Shown one piece after another: positions 57,086 to 64,000 of a stretch of DNA of 64,000 nucleotides (position 1 is the first letter of the stretch; the number at the start of each line of letters is the position of its first letter). Location of the stretch: contig NZ_JANPVN010000001.1 in assembly GCF_026157085.1 (NCBI RefSeq), positions 1,674,001 through 1,738,000 on the forward strand, in the 5' to 3' direction. A model generated the notes under the pieces. That model had not been told where the DNA came from. It was given only the letters and a program-made list of their open reading frames with translations, and ran no database searches. The position numbers and the translations under genes are program-made. The DNA comes from Sphingomicrobium arenosum (lineage in GTDB: Bacteria; Pseudomonadota; Alphaproteobacteria; Sphingomonadales; Sphingomonadaceae).

Positions 57086-58447
57086 ATGACCAAGCGAGTG
57101 TTTCTGGGGACCAGCCTCTTGGCCATGATGCTCACCGCGCCCGCTCAGGCGCAGGACAACAACCCCCGCCCGCTGCGCGCCGCCATCGAGGCGCAATATG
57201 AAACCAGCCTCGAGGAGATGTTCCTCGACTTTCACCGCAATCCCGAACTCTCCTTCCGCGAGAGCCGCACCGCCGCCATCATCGCCGAACAGCTGCGCGA
57301 CGTTGGCGCCGAGGTCACCGAGGGCGTCGGCCAGACCGGCGTCGTCGGGCTGCTGCGCAACGGCGAGGGGCCGACGATCCTCGTGCGCGCCGACATGGAC
57401 GGCCTGCCGGTCGAGGAGGATAGCGGCCTTGCCTATGCCTCGACCGCGCGCCAGGTCGATCTGGACGGCGTCGACAAGCCCGTCATGCACGCCTGCGGCC
57501 ACGACACCCATATTACCGCGCTGATCGGTGCCGCGCGCCAGCTCGCCGCGATGAAGGACCGATGGTCGGGCACCGTCATGTTCATCGCCCAGCCCGCCGA
57601 GGAGCGGATCGGCGGCGCCAAGGCGATGATGGAGGATGGGCTCTACGACCGCTTCGGCACCCCCGATTACGCCATCGCCTTCCATACCAGCGCCAGCGAA
57701 CCCGTCGGGCGCCTGATCATGGCGCCGGGCCTCAGCGCTTCCTCCTCCGACTCGGTCGACATCACCATCCATGGCGTCGGCGCGCATGGCGCCGCCCCGC
57801 ACAAGGGGGTCGATCCCATCGTCATGGGCGCACAGATCATCATGTCGCTGCAGACCCTCGTCAGCCGCACCCTCTCCCCCTTGGAGGCAGGCGTCGTCAC
57901 CGTCGGCAGCTTCCATTCGGGCTTCAAGCACAACATCATTTCCGACCGCGCCGAGCTCCAGCTCACCGTGCGCTCGAACGACAATGAGGTTCGCGAGAAA
58001 CTGCTCGACGGTATCCGCCGCATCGCCGCCAGCGTCGGACAGATGAACGGCCTGCCCGAAGACCAGTGGCCCGAGGTCCGCGTCGGCTTCGAGAGCACGC
58101 CCGTCACGATCAACGACGACGCGCTCGCCGCGCGCCTCACCCCCGCCTTCCGCGCCCATTTCGGCGAGGACACGCTCCAGACCTTCGAGGAGCAGGACGG
58201 CATGGGGGCCGAGGACTTCGCCTATTTCGTCGCCCCCAACACCGAGGTGCCCGGCATGTACATGGTCGTGGGCGGCACCCCGCGCGATGCATGGGAAGCC
58301 GCCGAGGCCGGCACCGGCCCCGCCATCCCCTCGCACCATTCGCCCTTCTTCAAGGTCGACCCGCGCGGCTCGATCCTGCTCGGCACCGAGGCGATGGTGA
58401 TGGGCGTCCTCACCCTGCTCGGCCCTGATGCGGAGACCGCTCGATGA
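57086..58447 (+). CDS. Exported M20-family amidohydrolase (hippurate hydrolase/aminoacylase-like)
   Basis: About 453 residues. Signal peptide [23 protein letters not shown]. The M20D metal-binding elements are [21 protein letters not shown] (C137, H139), [18 protein letters not shown] and the C-terminal HHSPFF. The dimerisation domain carries [20 protein letters not shown]. Such enzymes cleave N-acyl amino acids or small peptide-like amides; here the action should be periplasmic. GGGGG precedes the ATG at 57086. Its stop overlaps the POT transporter start (ATGA, 58444-58447), so the two form an operon for hydrolysis and uptake. Confidence 0.93.
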   Translation: MTKRVFLGTSLLAMMLTAPAQAQDNNPRPLRAAIEAQYETSLEEMFLDFHRNPELSFRESRTAAIIAEQLRDVGAEVTEGVGQTGVVGLLRNGEGPTILVRADMDGLPVEEDSGLAYASTARQVDLDGVDKPVMHACGHDTHITALIGAARQLAAMKDRWSGTVMFIAQPAEERIGGAKAMMEDGLYDRFGTPDYAIAFHTSASEPVGRLIMAPGLSASSSDSVDITIHGVGAHGAAPHKGVDPIVMGAQIIMSLQTLVSRTLSPLEAGVVTVGSFHSGFKHNIISDRAELQLTVRSNDNEVREKLLDGIRRIAASVGQMNGLPEDQWPEVRVGFESTPVTINDDALAARLTPAFRAHFGEDTLQTFEEQDGMGAEDFAYFVAPNTEVPGMYMVVGGTPRDAWEAAEAGTGPAIPSHHSPFFKVDPRGSILLGTEAMVMGVLTLLGPDAETAR

Positions 58448-59877
58448 CCGATCCCGATCCCGCTGAAGTCGCTGCCATCCGCCGCCTTGAAAGCGCCGAC
58501 CTGTGGGGCCATCCCAAGGGCGTCTATTTCCTCGCCGCCACCGAGGCGTGGGAGCGCTTTTCTTTCTACGGCATGCGCACGCTGCTCATCCTCTACATGG
58601 TGCAGGAACTGCTCTTGCCCGGTCATGTCGAGAATGTCGCGGGCATGGACTGGTTCAGGCCCTTCATCGAGAGCATCTTCGGCACCCTGTCCGACCAGGC
58701 CTTCGCCTCCCAACTGTTCGGCCTCTACGCGGGCTTCGTCTATTTCACCCCGCTGATCGGCGGCTGGCTCGCCGACCGCTGGCTCGGCGCCAAGACAACC
58801 GTGATGATCGGCATCGCGCTGATGGGCGCGGGCCATATCCTCATGGTGTGGGAGGAAAGCTTCCTCCTCGCCCTCCTTTTCCTCGTCCTCGGCTCGGGCG
58901 CGTTGAAGGGCAATGTCGCCGCCCAGGTCGGCCACCTCTATCCGCAGCGCGACGAGGCCCGCCGCTCCAAGGGCTTCACCATCTTCTCCACCGGCATCAA
59001 CATCGGCGCCATCATCGGCCCGCTGGTGTGCGGCTGGCTCGCCCAGCGCTACGGCTGGCACGCGGGTTTCGGCACGGCGGGCGGCGTCATGGCGCTCGCC
59101 GGGATCGCCTATATCCTTGGCCTGCCCCACTTCGCCGAGGATCGCATCCACCGCAGCGGCGACGGCACCCCCGCGCTCAGCACCAGCGAGCGCACGACGC
59201 TCGGCTTCGTCCTCCTCATCCTCGCGATCGCCCTCTTCTGGTCGCTCGCCTTCGACCAGATGTTTAACGTCGGCCTCCTCTGGGTCGCCGAAGGCGTGGC
59301 GCTCGACACCTCTTTCGGCACCGTGCCCGTCCCCTGGTTCGGCTCGGAGGACAGCTTCGCCTCGGTCGTCGTCGTCCCCATCCTGCTGGGCCTGTGGTCG
59401 TCCCGCGAAAAGCGCGGCCGCCCGGTCGGCGACTTCGAGAAGATCGCCACCGGCTCGGTCATCATGGCGCTGTCGATCGGCACGCTCGGCCTCGGCGCGG
59501 CGCTTGCAGGCGATGACGGCAAGGCCTCAATCCTTTTTCCCCTCATCGCCTTCTTCCTCTCGGGCACCAGCTTCATGTACGTCTGGCCGACGATGCTCGC
59601 GATGGTGTCGCGCCGCGCCCCCCGCGCCATCAATGCGCGGATGATGGCGGCGGCCTATCTCGTCGCCTTCGTCTCCAACATCGTCGCCGGTTTCCTCGCC
59701 CGCTTCTACGAGCCGCTCGGCCCCGCGGGCTTCTTTGCGATGATGGCGGTCATCTCGCTCACCGGCGCGCTGCTGGTCTTCCTCTTCGGACGCCGCATCG
59801 ACCGACGCCTCGACGCGCTCGACGAGGAACAGGCCGCCGCCGCCGCTCAGCCCGCATTCAGCCCCGCCGCGCCATAA
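58444..59877 (+). CDS. POT/PTR family proton-coupled oligopeptide transporter
   Basis: 477 residues with about 12-14 membrane helices. The POT signature ExxER is present as TEAWERFSFYGM (E34, E37, R38), with GGWLADRWLGAKTTVMIG and the TIFSTGINIGAIIGPLVCGWLAQRYGW segment (PTR2 motif). It imports di- and tripeptides with protons through the inner membrane. A larger inter-helix loop follows PHFAEDRIHRSGDGTP. It is coupled by a 4-base overlap to an exported M20 amidohydrolase, which could supply its substrates. Confidence 0.94.
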   Translation: MTDPDPAEVAAIRRLESADLWGHPKGVYFLAATEAWERFSFYGMRTLLILYMVQELLLPGHVENVAGMDWFRPFIESIFGTLSDQAFASQLFGLYAGFVYFTPLIGGWLADRWLGAKTTVMIGIALMGAGHILMVWEESFLLALLFLVLGSGALKGNVAAQVGHLYPQRDEARRSKGFTIFSTGINIGAIIGPLVCGWLAQRYGWHAGFGTAGGVMALAGIAYILGLPHFAEDRIHRSGDGTPALSTSERTTLGFVLLILAIALFWSLAFDQMFNVGLLWVAEGVALDTSFGTVPVPWFGSEDSFASVVVVPILLGLWSSREKRGRPVGDFEKIATGSVIMALSIGTLGLGAALAGDDGKASILFPLIAFFLSGTSFMYVWPTMLAMVSRRAPRAINARMMAAAYLVAFVSNIVAGFLARFYEPLGPAGFFAMMAVISLTGALLVFLFGRRIDRRLDALDEEQAAAAAQPAFSPAAP

Positions 59878-59886
59878 CCATTACCC

Positions 59887-60333
59887 ATGCGTACCCTACC
59901 CCTCCTTGCCGCCGCCGCGCTCGCCGCGCCGCTCGCTGCCGCCGCGCCCACGCCCCAGCCGGGCCTGTGGACGGTCGAGGCGCGCGTCGTCTCGGTCGAC
60001 AGCCAGAACGTCCCCGCGCTCGTGCGCCGCATGGTCGAGGGCCGGGTCGAAACCTATGAACGCTGCCTCACGCCCGCGCAGGCCCGCGGCCAGTTCGAAC
60101 GCCTCCTCGTCCAGGAAGAAGCCCGCTGCTCGTTCAGCGAGGCGCGCTTTGCGGGCGGCGCAATGCGCGTGAAGGGCCGCTGCACTTCCGACAAGGGCGA
60201 CATGACGCTCGACCTGTCGGGCACCCATTCGGGCACCGGCTTTCGCGCCACCAACAAGATGACGCTCACGGGCCGCCTCGGCACCGTCGACGTCACCGCC
60301 GCCCATGTCGGCACCCGCAAGGGCCGCTGCTAG
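59887..60333 (+). CDS. DUF3617 family exported protein (first of three)
   Basis: 148 residues. Signal peptide MRTLPLLAAAALAAPLAAAA. The DUF3617 pattern is visible: TPQPGLWTVEARVVSV (PGLWxxT-like opening), ETYERCLTPAQAR, CSFSEARFAGGAMRVKGRC and a final strand block ending GRC, giving four or more cysteines. Members are small periplasmic beta-rich proteins of unknown function, abundant in sphingomonads. It follows the transporter gene by 9 bases and may be co-transcribed. The next small gene begins 7 bases after its stop. Confidence 0.87.
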   Translation: MRTLPLLAAAALAAPLAAAAPTPQPGLWTVEARVVSVDSQNVPALVRRMVEGRVETYERCLTPAQARGQFERLLVQEEARCSFSEARFAGGAMRVKGRCTSDKGDMTLDLSGTHSGTGFRATNKMTLTGRLGTVDVTAAHVGTRKGRC

Positions 60334-60340
60334 CGCGGCG

Positions 60341-60640
60341 ATGCCCGCCTGCGACCTTTCGTCTGCCGCCTGCTGGCTGTGCGAACGCCCGCTCGGCGCC
60401 CGCGTCGAACAGCATCACCCCGTGCCCAAGTCGCGCGGTGGCAAGGAAACGCGCCCCGTCCACCCCATCTGCCACCGCTCGCTCCATGCCGCGCTCGACA
60501 ATAAGGCGCTCGCGTTGATCGGCGACGACGCCCCCGCCCTGCGCGCGCATCCCGCCCTCGCCGCCTTCCTCGGCTGGATCGCAGGCAAGGACCCCGATTT
60601 CCACGCCCCCACGCGCCGCCCCGCCAGCCGCCGCCGCTAG
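60341..60640 (+). CDS. Small HNH-endonuclease-like protein
   Basis: 99 residues from ATG 60341. Zinc-binding and HNH elements: CWLCERPL near the N-terminus, EQHHPVPKSRGGKETRPVHPICHRSLHA (HHP...K...G..t.pvhp.CH), giving C-x2-C and C-x-x-type partners. Similar small HNH proteins are widespread and their targets are unknown; the fold may nick DNA or be a non-catalytic zinc module. The C-terminus is Arg-rich. Sits between DUF3617 genes, only 7 bases after the first, with no phage genes nearby. Confidence 0.8.
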   Translation: MPACDLSSAACWLCERPLGARVEQHHPVPKSRGGKETRPVHPICHRSLHAALDNKALALIGDDAPALRAHPALAAFLGWIAGKDPDFHAPTRRPASRRR

Positions 60641-60725
60641 GGAAAGCCGCCATCCGCCGCGCGCCCCCTTGCCAAGCGGCCCCGCCCCGTCCAACCTGCC
60701 TCTCCAATCACGGGGAGACCAGTCC

Positions 60726-61280
60726 ATGCGTCACACGGCCCTTTTCACCCTTGTCCTCGTCGGCGGCCTCGCGGCCTGCGGCGGCAATGACGGCGAGGTG
60801 CGCGACACCGACGGCGACGGCAAGATTTCGGCCGAGGAGGTCGAGGCCCAGCTCGGCGACGCCATGACCGAGGGCAGCTTCATGAGCGCCGGCGAATGGC
60901 AGAGCCGCATCACCATCGAGGATGTGAAGATGCCCGGCATGACCGACGACATGGCCGCCATGATGCAGGACATGATGGGCAATCGCACCTTCTCCACCTG
61001 CCTCACGCCCGAGGACGTCGAACAGCCCGACGAACGCTTCTTCGCGGGCGAGGATAACGACTGCGCCTATGACCGCTTCTCGCTGAAGGGCGGCAAGATC
61101 GATGCGCAGATGACCTGCAACATGGACGGCGTCACCCAGGTCATGGAGATGACCGGCCAATATGGCGAGGACGCCTACGATCTCACCATGCGCGCCACGT
61201 CCGAGGACCAGGGCGGCATGACCATGACGATGAACGTCAGCGCCGAACGGGTCGGCGACTGCACCGGCGAGGCGGCGTGA
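60726..61280 (+). CDS. DUF3617-type lipoprotein with an EF-hand loop
   Basis: 184 residues from ATG 60726, with GGGGAG upstream. A lipoprotein signal ends at LAAC (MRHTALFTLVLVGGLAAC, C18). A full 12-residue EF-hand loop DTDGDGKISAEE (D27, D29, D31 ... E38) follows directly. The DUF3617-like domain comes next (GEWQSRITIEDVKMPGM, STCLTPEDVEQPDERFFAG, DCAYDRFSLKGGKIDAQMTC, final DC). It is rich in Met (MMQDMMG). A Ca2+-binding loop on a DUF3617 lipoprotein is unusual; it should sit in the periplasm or outer membrane. Confidence 0.87.
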   Translation: MRHTALFTLVLVGGLAACGGNDGEVRDTDGDGKISAEEVEAQLGDAMTEGSFMSAGEWQSRITIEDVKMPGMTDDMAAMMQDMMGNRTFSTCLTPEDVEQPDERFFAGEDNDCAYDRFSLKGGKIDAQMTCNMDGVTQVMEMTGQYGEDAYDLTMRATSEDQGGMTMTMNVSAERVGDCTGEAA

Positions 61281-61321
61281 AGCCACCCGCCAACCGACGG
61301 ATCCAACAGGAGGGGACCATC

Positions 61322-61852
61322 ATGAAAGCACGCATTCTCGCCACCAGCGCCCTCGCGCTCGGCCTCGTCGCCTGCGGCGGCGACGCCGCGCCCGAGGAAG
61401 AGGCCGCCGCGCCGGTCGACGCCATGCTCCCGGGCAATTTCGAGATCACCAGCGAAGTCACCGCGCTCAATTCCACCGACGGCACCGATCCCGCGACCAG
61501 CGCCGAGATGGGCAGCAAGACCACCGCCAACATCTGCGTCGGCGAGGACGGGCTGCTCCCCGCCGCCGCCTTCGGCGAGGATGGCGATGATTGCACCATC
61601 GAGAACCCCTATGTGCGCCGCGGCCGCATCAAGCAGGATCTCGTCTGCCAGCGCGAAGGCCAGGGCGGCCAGATCCGCGTCAACGTCGACGCCGAATTCA
61701 CCGAGGAAGGCGTCGATGGCACCGTCTCGACCATCACCTATTTCTCGGGCGAGGGCGATTATTCGATGACCCGCACCCTCTCGGGCCGCCGCACCGGCGA
61801 CTGCACCGAGGCCGAGGCCGATGCCGACCTCGAGGCCGAGGTCGCCGAATAA
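61322..61852 (+). CDS. DUF3617-like lipoprotein (third of three)
   Basis: 176 residues. ATG 61322 is preceded by AGGAGGGG. The lipoprotein signal ends at LVAC (MKARILATSALALGLVAC, C18), then an acidic linker (EEEAAAP). The domain contains PGNFEITSEVTALNS, ANICVGEDGLLPAAAF, DDCTIENPYVRRGRIKQDLVCQR and a terminal GDC, giving the cysteine spacing seen in DUF3617 proteins. The C-terminus is strongly acidic. It follows the EF-hand lipoprotein by 41 bases and ends at a terminator. Confidence 0.83.
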   Translation: MKARILATSALALGLVACGGDAAPEEEAAAPVDAMLPGNFEITSEVTALNSTDGTDPATSAEMGSKTTANICVGEDGLLPAAAFGEDGDDCTIENPYVRRGRIKQDLVCQREGQGGQIRVNVDAEFTEEGVDGTVSTITYFSGEGDYSMTRTLSGRRTGDCTEAEADADLEAEVAE

Positions 61853-61868
61853 GCCGACGGTCGTGACA

Positions 61869-61912
61869 AGAAAGGGCGGCGCCTCCACCCGGAGACGCCG
61901 CCCTTCTTTTTT
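61869..61912. terminator. Bidirectional terminator between the DUF3617 cluster and carbonic anhydrase
   Basis: AAGGGCGGCG (61872-61881) pairs with CGCCGCCCTT (61896-61905), extended inward by CTCC/GGAG with loop ACCC-type bases. CTTTTTT follows on the plus strand, and an A-rich AAGAAA flank serves the minus strand. Confidence 0.88.
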
Positions 61913-61925
61913 GCCTGAACCGGCC

Positions 61926-62663
61926 CTAGCGCAGCGGCTGCGTCACCAGTCGTCCGTTCTGCGGCTGGATCGAACGCGCGCTCGGCCCCAGCGCCGCTTC
62001 CATCGCCGCGATTTGCTCCGCGCTCGCCGTCAGCGGCACGTCGGCGACGTGCCAGTTGACGCCTTCCGAGCATGGCGGCGTCGTCAGCGAGCCCATGTAG
62101 CGATAGACGTGCAATTCCTCGGGCACCAAGGCACCGAGCTCGAGGCTCAGCCCCGCGCCCGACCCGCGCGCCACGCCATCGACGATCTTCTGCAACTCAG
62201 GGTTGGCCGGCCCTTCAGCGAACATCACGCCGAGCACGCCCAGCTTGCCATCGTCGGTCGCATGGACGAAATGCGCCACCAGCGGATAACGCGCTCCGTC
62301 GAAGGCATGTTCGGCGGGCGTGTGGAAATGCACCTGGAGGAGGTTGAGGCCGAGCTCGTGGCTCATCATCCCGAAACCCTGCCCGGGCGTGAAATCGACC
62401 TGTACCTTCTCCTCGCTCACCGCCATCGCGCCATTGGCGGTGCCGAAGTTGAGGTCCACCTTCACATGCGCCAGCGTATTCGCGCCGCCAAGGTCGATCG
62501 GCGACTGCATCATGCCCGCGTCGCACTGCGCATAATCGGTGCTGATCTGGCTCCAGCGCTCGGGGCTCACCCCGTCACCGAAATTCCAATCCTTGTCCTG
62601 CGCCATCGCCGGCGCGGCCATCATCGTGCAGGCGGCAAGCGCGCCCATGAACCTGATCGTCAT
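61926..62663 (-). CDS. Alpha-class carbonic anhydrase, periplasmic
   Basis: 245 residues. Signal peptide MTIRFMGALAACTMMAAPAMAQ. The alpha-CA core is intact: SPIDL, zinc ligands in LLQVHFHTPAEH (H112, H114) and VAHFVH (H131), and YMGSLTTPPCSEGVNWHV. Two cysteines (C47 and the one in TPPC) can form the usual disulfide. It interconverts CO2 and bicarbonate in the periplasm. It is the last gene of an overlapping minus-strand set: its ATG overlaps the terC stop (ATGA, 62660-62663). Confidence 0.95.
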   Translation of the reverse strand: MTIRFMGALAACTMMAAPAMAQDKDWNFGDGVSPERWSQISTDYAQCDAGMMQSPIDLGGANTLAHVKVDLNFGTANGAMAVSEEKVQVDFTPGQGFGMMSHELGLNLLQVHFHTPAEHAFDGARYPLVAHFVHATDDGKLGVLGVMFAEGPANPELQKIVDGVARGSGAGLSLELGALVPEELHVYRYMGSLTTPPCSEGVNWHVADVPLTASAEQIAAMEAALGPSARSIQPQNGRLVTQPLR

Positions 62664-63706
62664 ACTTTGGTCTCCTGTTGAATGTTTGCATAGTCACGCC
62701 CCCCGGCGTCCGGTTCGGCTGGCCATTCGGGCTCGGGTTCGCCGTGGGTCTTCAACAGCGAATAGATGATACCCGCCGCGATCAGCCCGAAGGTCACCCC
62801 GAGGCTGATCCACGCCGGGATCTTGCCGCCGTCCATGAGGAAATCGGCGACGAAGATCTTGGACCCGATAAAGACCAGCACGGCGGCCAGCGCATATTTG
62901 AGATAATGGAAACGGTGGATCATCGCGGCGAGCGCGAAATAGAGCGCGCGCAAGCCCAGGATCGCGAAGATGTTGCTCGTATAGACGATGAACGTATCGG
63001 TCGTGATCGCGAAGATCGCCGGCACGCTGTCCAGCGCGAAGACGAGATCGGCAATGTTGATGACGACAAGCGCCAGCAACAGCGGCGTCGCCGCGCGCAC
63101 CATCCGCCCCGTCTCCTCGTCCTTGACCTTCACGAGGAAGCGCTGCCCGTGCAGCTCCTTGGTGACCGGCATATGGGTCGAGATGAAGCGCACCACCGGA
63201 TTGTTGGCGATGTCGGGCGCCTCGTCGCCCGCGAAGAACATTTTCACCCCCGTCACGATCAGGAAGGCGGCGAAGAGGTAGAGCACCCAATAGGCCTGGC
63301 TGAGCAGCGCCGCCCCGCCCGCGATCATCAGGCCGCGCAGCACGATCACCGCCATGATGCCCCACAACAGCGCGCGATACTGATATTTTCGGGGGATCGC
63401 GAAATAGCTGAAGATCAGGCTGATCACGAAGACATTGTCGATGGAAAGCGCCTTCTCGATGAAGAAGCCGGTGTAATATTCCATGCCGGCCTGCGCGCCG
63501 CGCGCCGTCCATACCCACGCGCCAAACAATATCGCCACGCCGATGTAGAACGCGCTGAGCTTGAGGCTTTCGCCGATGCCGAGCTCGCGATCTTCCTTGT
63601 GCAGCACACCGAGGTCGAACGCCGTCAGCACGATGACGATGAGCAGGAAGGCAGCCCAGAACCAGGCCGGGGTCCCGAGCCAGTCGGTCAAGAAGAATTC
63701 AACCAT
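62660..63706 (-). CDS. TerC/Alx family membrane protein
   Basis: 348 residues with about nine membrane helices. Family hallmarks are the acidic intramembrane residues in FDLGVLHKEDRELG, EKALSIDNVFVISLIF and NIADLVFALDSVPAIFA. Closest in layout to Alx, a pH-responsive protein linked to Mn2+ export in E. coli. The hydrophilic C-terminus (KTHGEPEPEWPAEPDAGGRD) is cytoplasmic. It overlaps nhaA by 8 bases upstream and the carbonic anhydrase gene by 4 bases downstream. Metal or pH function is known for homologs, inferred here. Confidence 0.93.
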   Translation of the reverse strand: MVEFFLTDWLGTPAWFWAAFLLIVIVLTAFDLGVLHKEDRELGIGESLKLSAFYIGVAILFGAWVWTARGAQAGMEYYTGFFIEKALSIDNVFVISLIFSYFAIPRKYQYRALLWGIMAVIVLRGLMIAGGAALLSQAYWVLYLFAAFLIVTGVKMFFAGDEAPDIANNPVVRFISTHMPVTKELHGQRFLVKVKDEETGRMVRAATPLLLALVVINIADLVFALDSVPAIFAITTDTFIVYTSNIFAILGLRALYFALAAMIHRFHYLKYALAAVLVFIGSKIFVADFLMDGGKIPAWISLGVTFGLIAAGIIYSLLKTHGEPEPEWPAEPDAGGRDYANIQQETKV

Positions 63707-64000
63707 GCGCCGGGGCCTTTTTGCCTGCCGCGTCCTCGTCGGTGACGACCGCTTCCGGAAGGCTCGCCTTCAACAGCAGATAGCCCGCGACCGCCGCCAC
63801 CAGCGAGCCCGACAGCACGCCCAGTTTCACCTGGTTGACCAGCGCCGCATCGGCAAAGGCGAGATTGCCGATGAACAGGCTCATCGTGAAGCCGATCGCG
63901 GCGAGCAGGCTCATCGCGTGCAGCTGGCGCCAGCTGAGCCCTTCGGGCAATTGCGTCATCCCGCTCTTCACCGCCAGCCAGCCGAAGCCGAAAATGCCGA
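63699..64000 (-). CDS. nhaA: Na+/H+ antiporter NhaA, C-terminal part (cut by window edge)
   Basis: The reading frame enters from the right edge (GIFGFGWLAVKSGMTQLPEG) and continues through SWRQLHAMSLLAAIGFTMSLFIGNLAF, the conserved NhaA helix XI/XII region, to a last helix (VLSGSLVAAVAGYLLL) and a charged tail ending with stop at 63699. About 100 residues are visible. NhaA exchanges Na+ for 2 H+ and protects against sodium and alkali. It is upstream of terC with an 8-base overlap, so the three genes form one operon. Confidence 0.93.
   Translation of the reverse strand, partial: GIFGFGWLAVKSGMTQLPEGLSWRQLHAMSLLAAIGFTMSLFIGNLAFADAALVNQVKLGVLSGSLVAAVAGYLLLKASLPEAVVTDEDAAGKKAPAHG

Noticed and set aside
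56384..58339. A long minus-strand frame running from uvrB through the M20 gene
   Set aside because: It crosses the divergent promoter region, is antisense to the M20 gene and has no recognisable domain; both real genes are supported by conserved motifs.
60341..60640. The HNH gene as part of a phage packaging module or homing element
   Set aside because: No terminase, portal or intron-like sequence is adjacent; it lies among DUF3617 genes.

Overview
The window is a gene-dense, very GC-rich chromosomal segment, well above 60% GC by eye. The organism is most likely an alphaproteobacterium of the order Sphingomonadales (Sphingomonas/Sphingomicrobium/Erythrobacter-like). Evidence: the smc - DsbA-like lipoprotein - dciA / mutY neighbourhood, yajC-secD-secF followed by bamD-recN-ligA, hslV-hslU, membrane-bound c-type cytochrome, several DUF3617 proteins, a TonB-dependent siderophore receptor and many small lipoproteins. 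Start codons were set from Shine-Dalgarno spacing and from 4-bp ATGA/GTGA overlaps. No gene-free stretch exceeds about 230 bases.

Layout. 1-6.9 kb: the tail of an unknown gene, a DUF885 peptidase-like protein, a multi-pass membrane protein, and a DNA-repair-like module (SplB-like radical SAM protein, hemerythrin, DUF4130-UdgX fusion). 6.9-9.1 kb: TonB-dependent siderophore receptor behind a good Fur box. 9.1-15.9 kb, minus strand: smc with two unfamiliar translationally coupled genes (a PLP-dependent fold-type-I protein and an HExxH protein), a DsbA-like lipoprotein and dciA; mutY diverges from dciA and is followed by a cytochrome c. 17.8-22.8 kb, minus strand: LOG-family protein, creD, then sdhCDA, which ends in a terminator with no sdhB. 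23-28.3 kb, plus strand: two tandem soluble chemoreceptors with near-identical signalling domains, then SDR - class B3 metallo-beta-lactamase-like - prmA. 28.3-29.4 kb: RlpA and a small lipoprotein. 29.4-38 kb, minus strand: the yajC-secDF, bamD, recN, dienelactone hydrolase, small membrane protein, ligA block. 38.1-38.4 kb: tRNA-Pro(GGG) and a double-hairpin intergenic repeat. 38.4-43.9 kb: DUF2459 protein, hslVU, a large unknown membrane protein and an alpha/beta hydrolase.

43.9-45.4 kb holds a complete phage-type lysis cassette (GH108 endolysin, holin, Rz-like and Rz1-like spanins) with no other phage gene around it. This is the most interesting accessory feature and may serve a gene transfer agent located elsewhere. 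45.7-54.8 kb: a GDSL autotransporter, lipoproteins, DUF389 protein, a Tat-type amidohydrolase and a CIA30-like protein. 54.8-59.9 kb: uvrB diverging from an M20 amidohydrolase - POT peptide transporter operon. 59.9-61.9 kb: three DUF3617-type exported proteins (one with an EF-hand loop) and a small HNH protein. 61.9-64 kb, minus strand: nhaA (partial) - terC - alpha-carbonic anhydrase, all overlapping, which looks like a pH/ion homeostasis operon.

Converging gene pairs are often separated by strong bidirectional hairpin terminators, and several converge with 4-bp stop-codon overlaps. I saw no CRISPR array, insertion sequence, integrase or rRNA.
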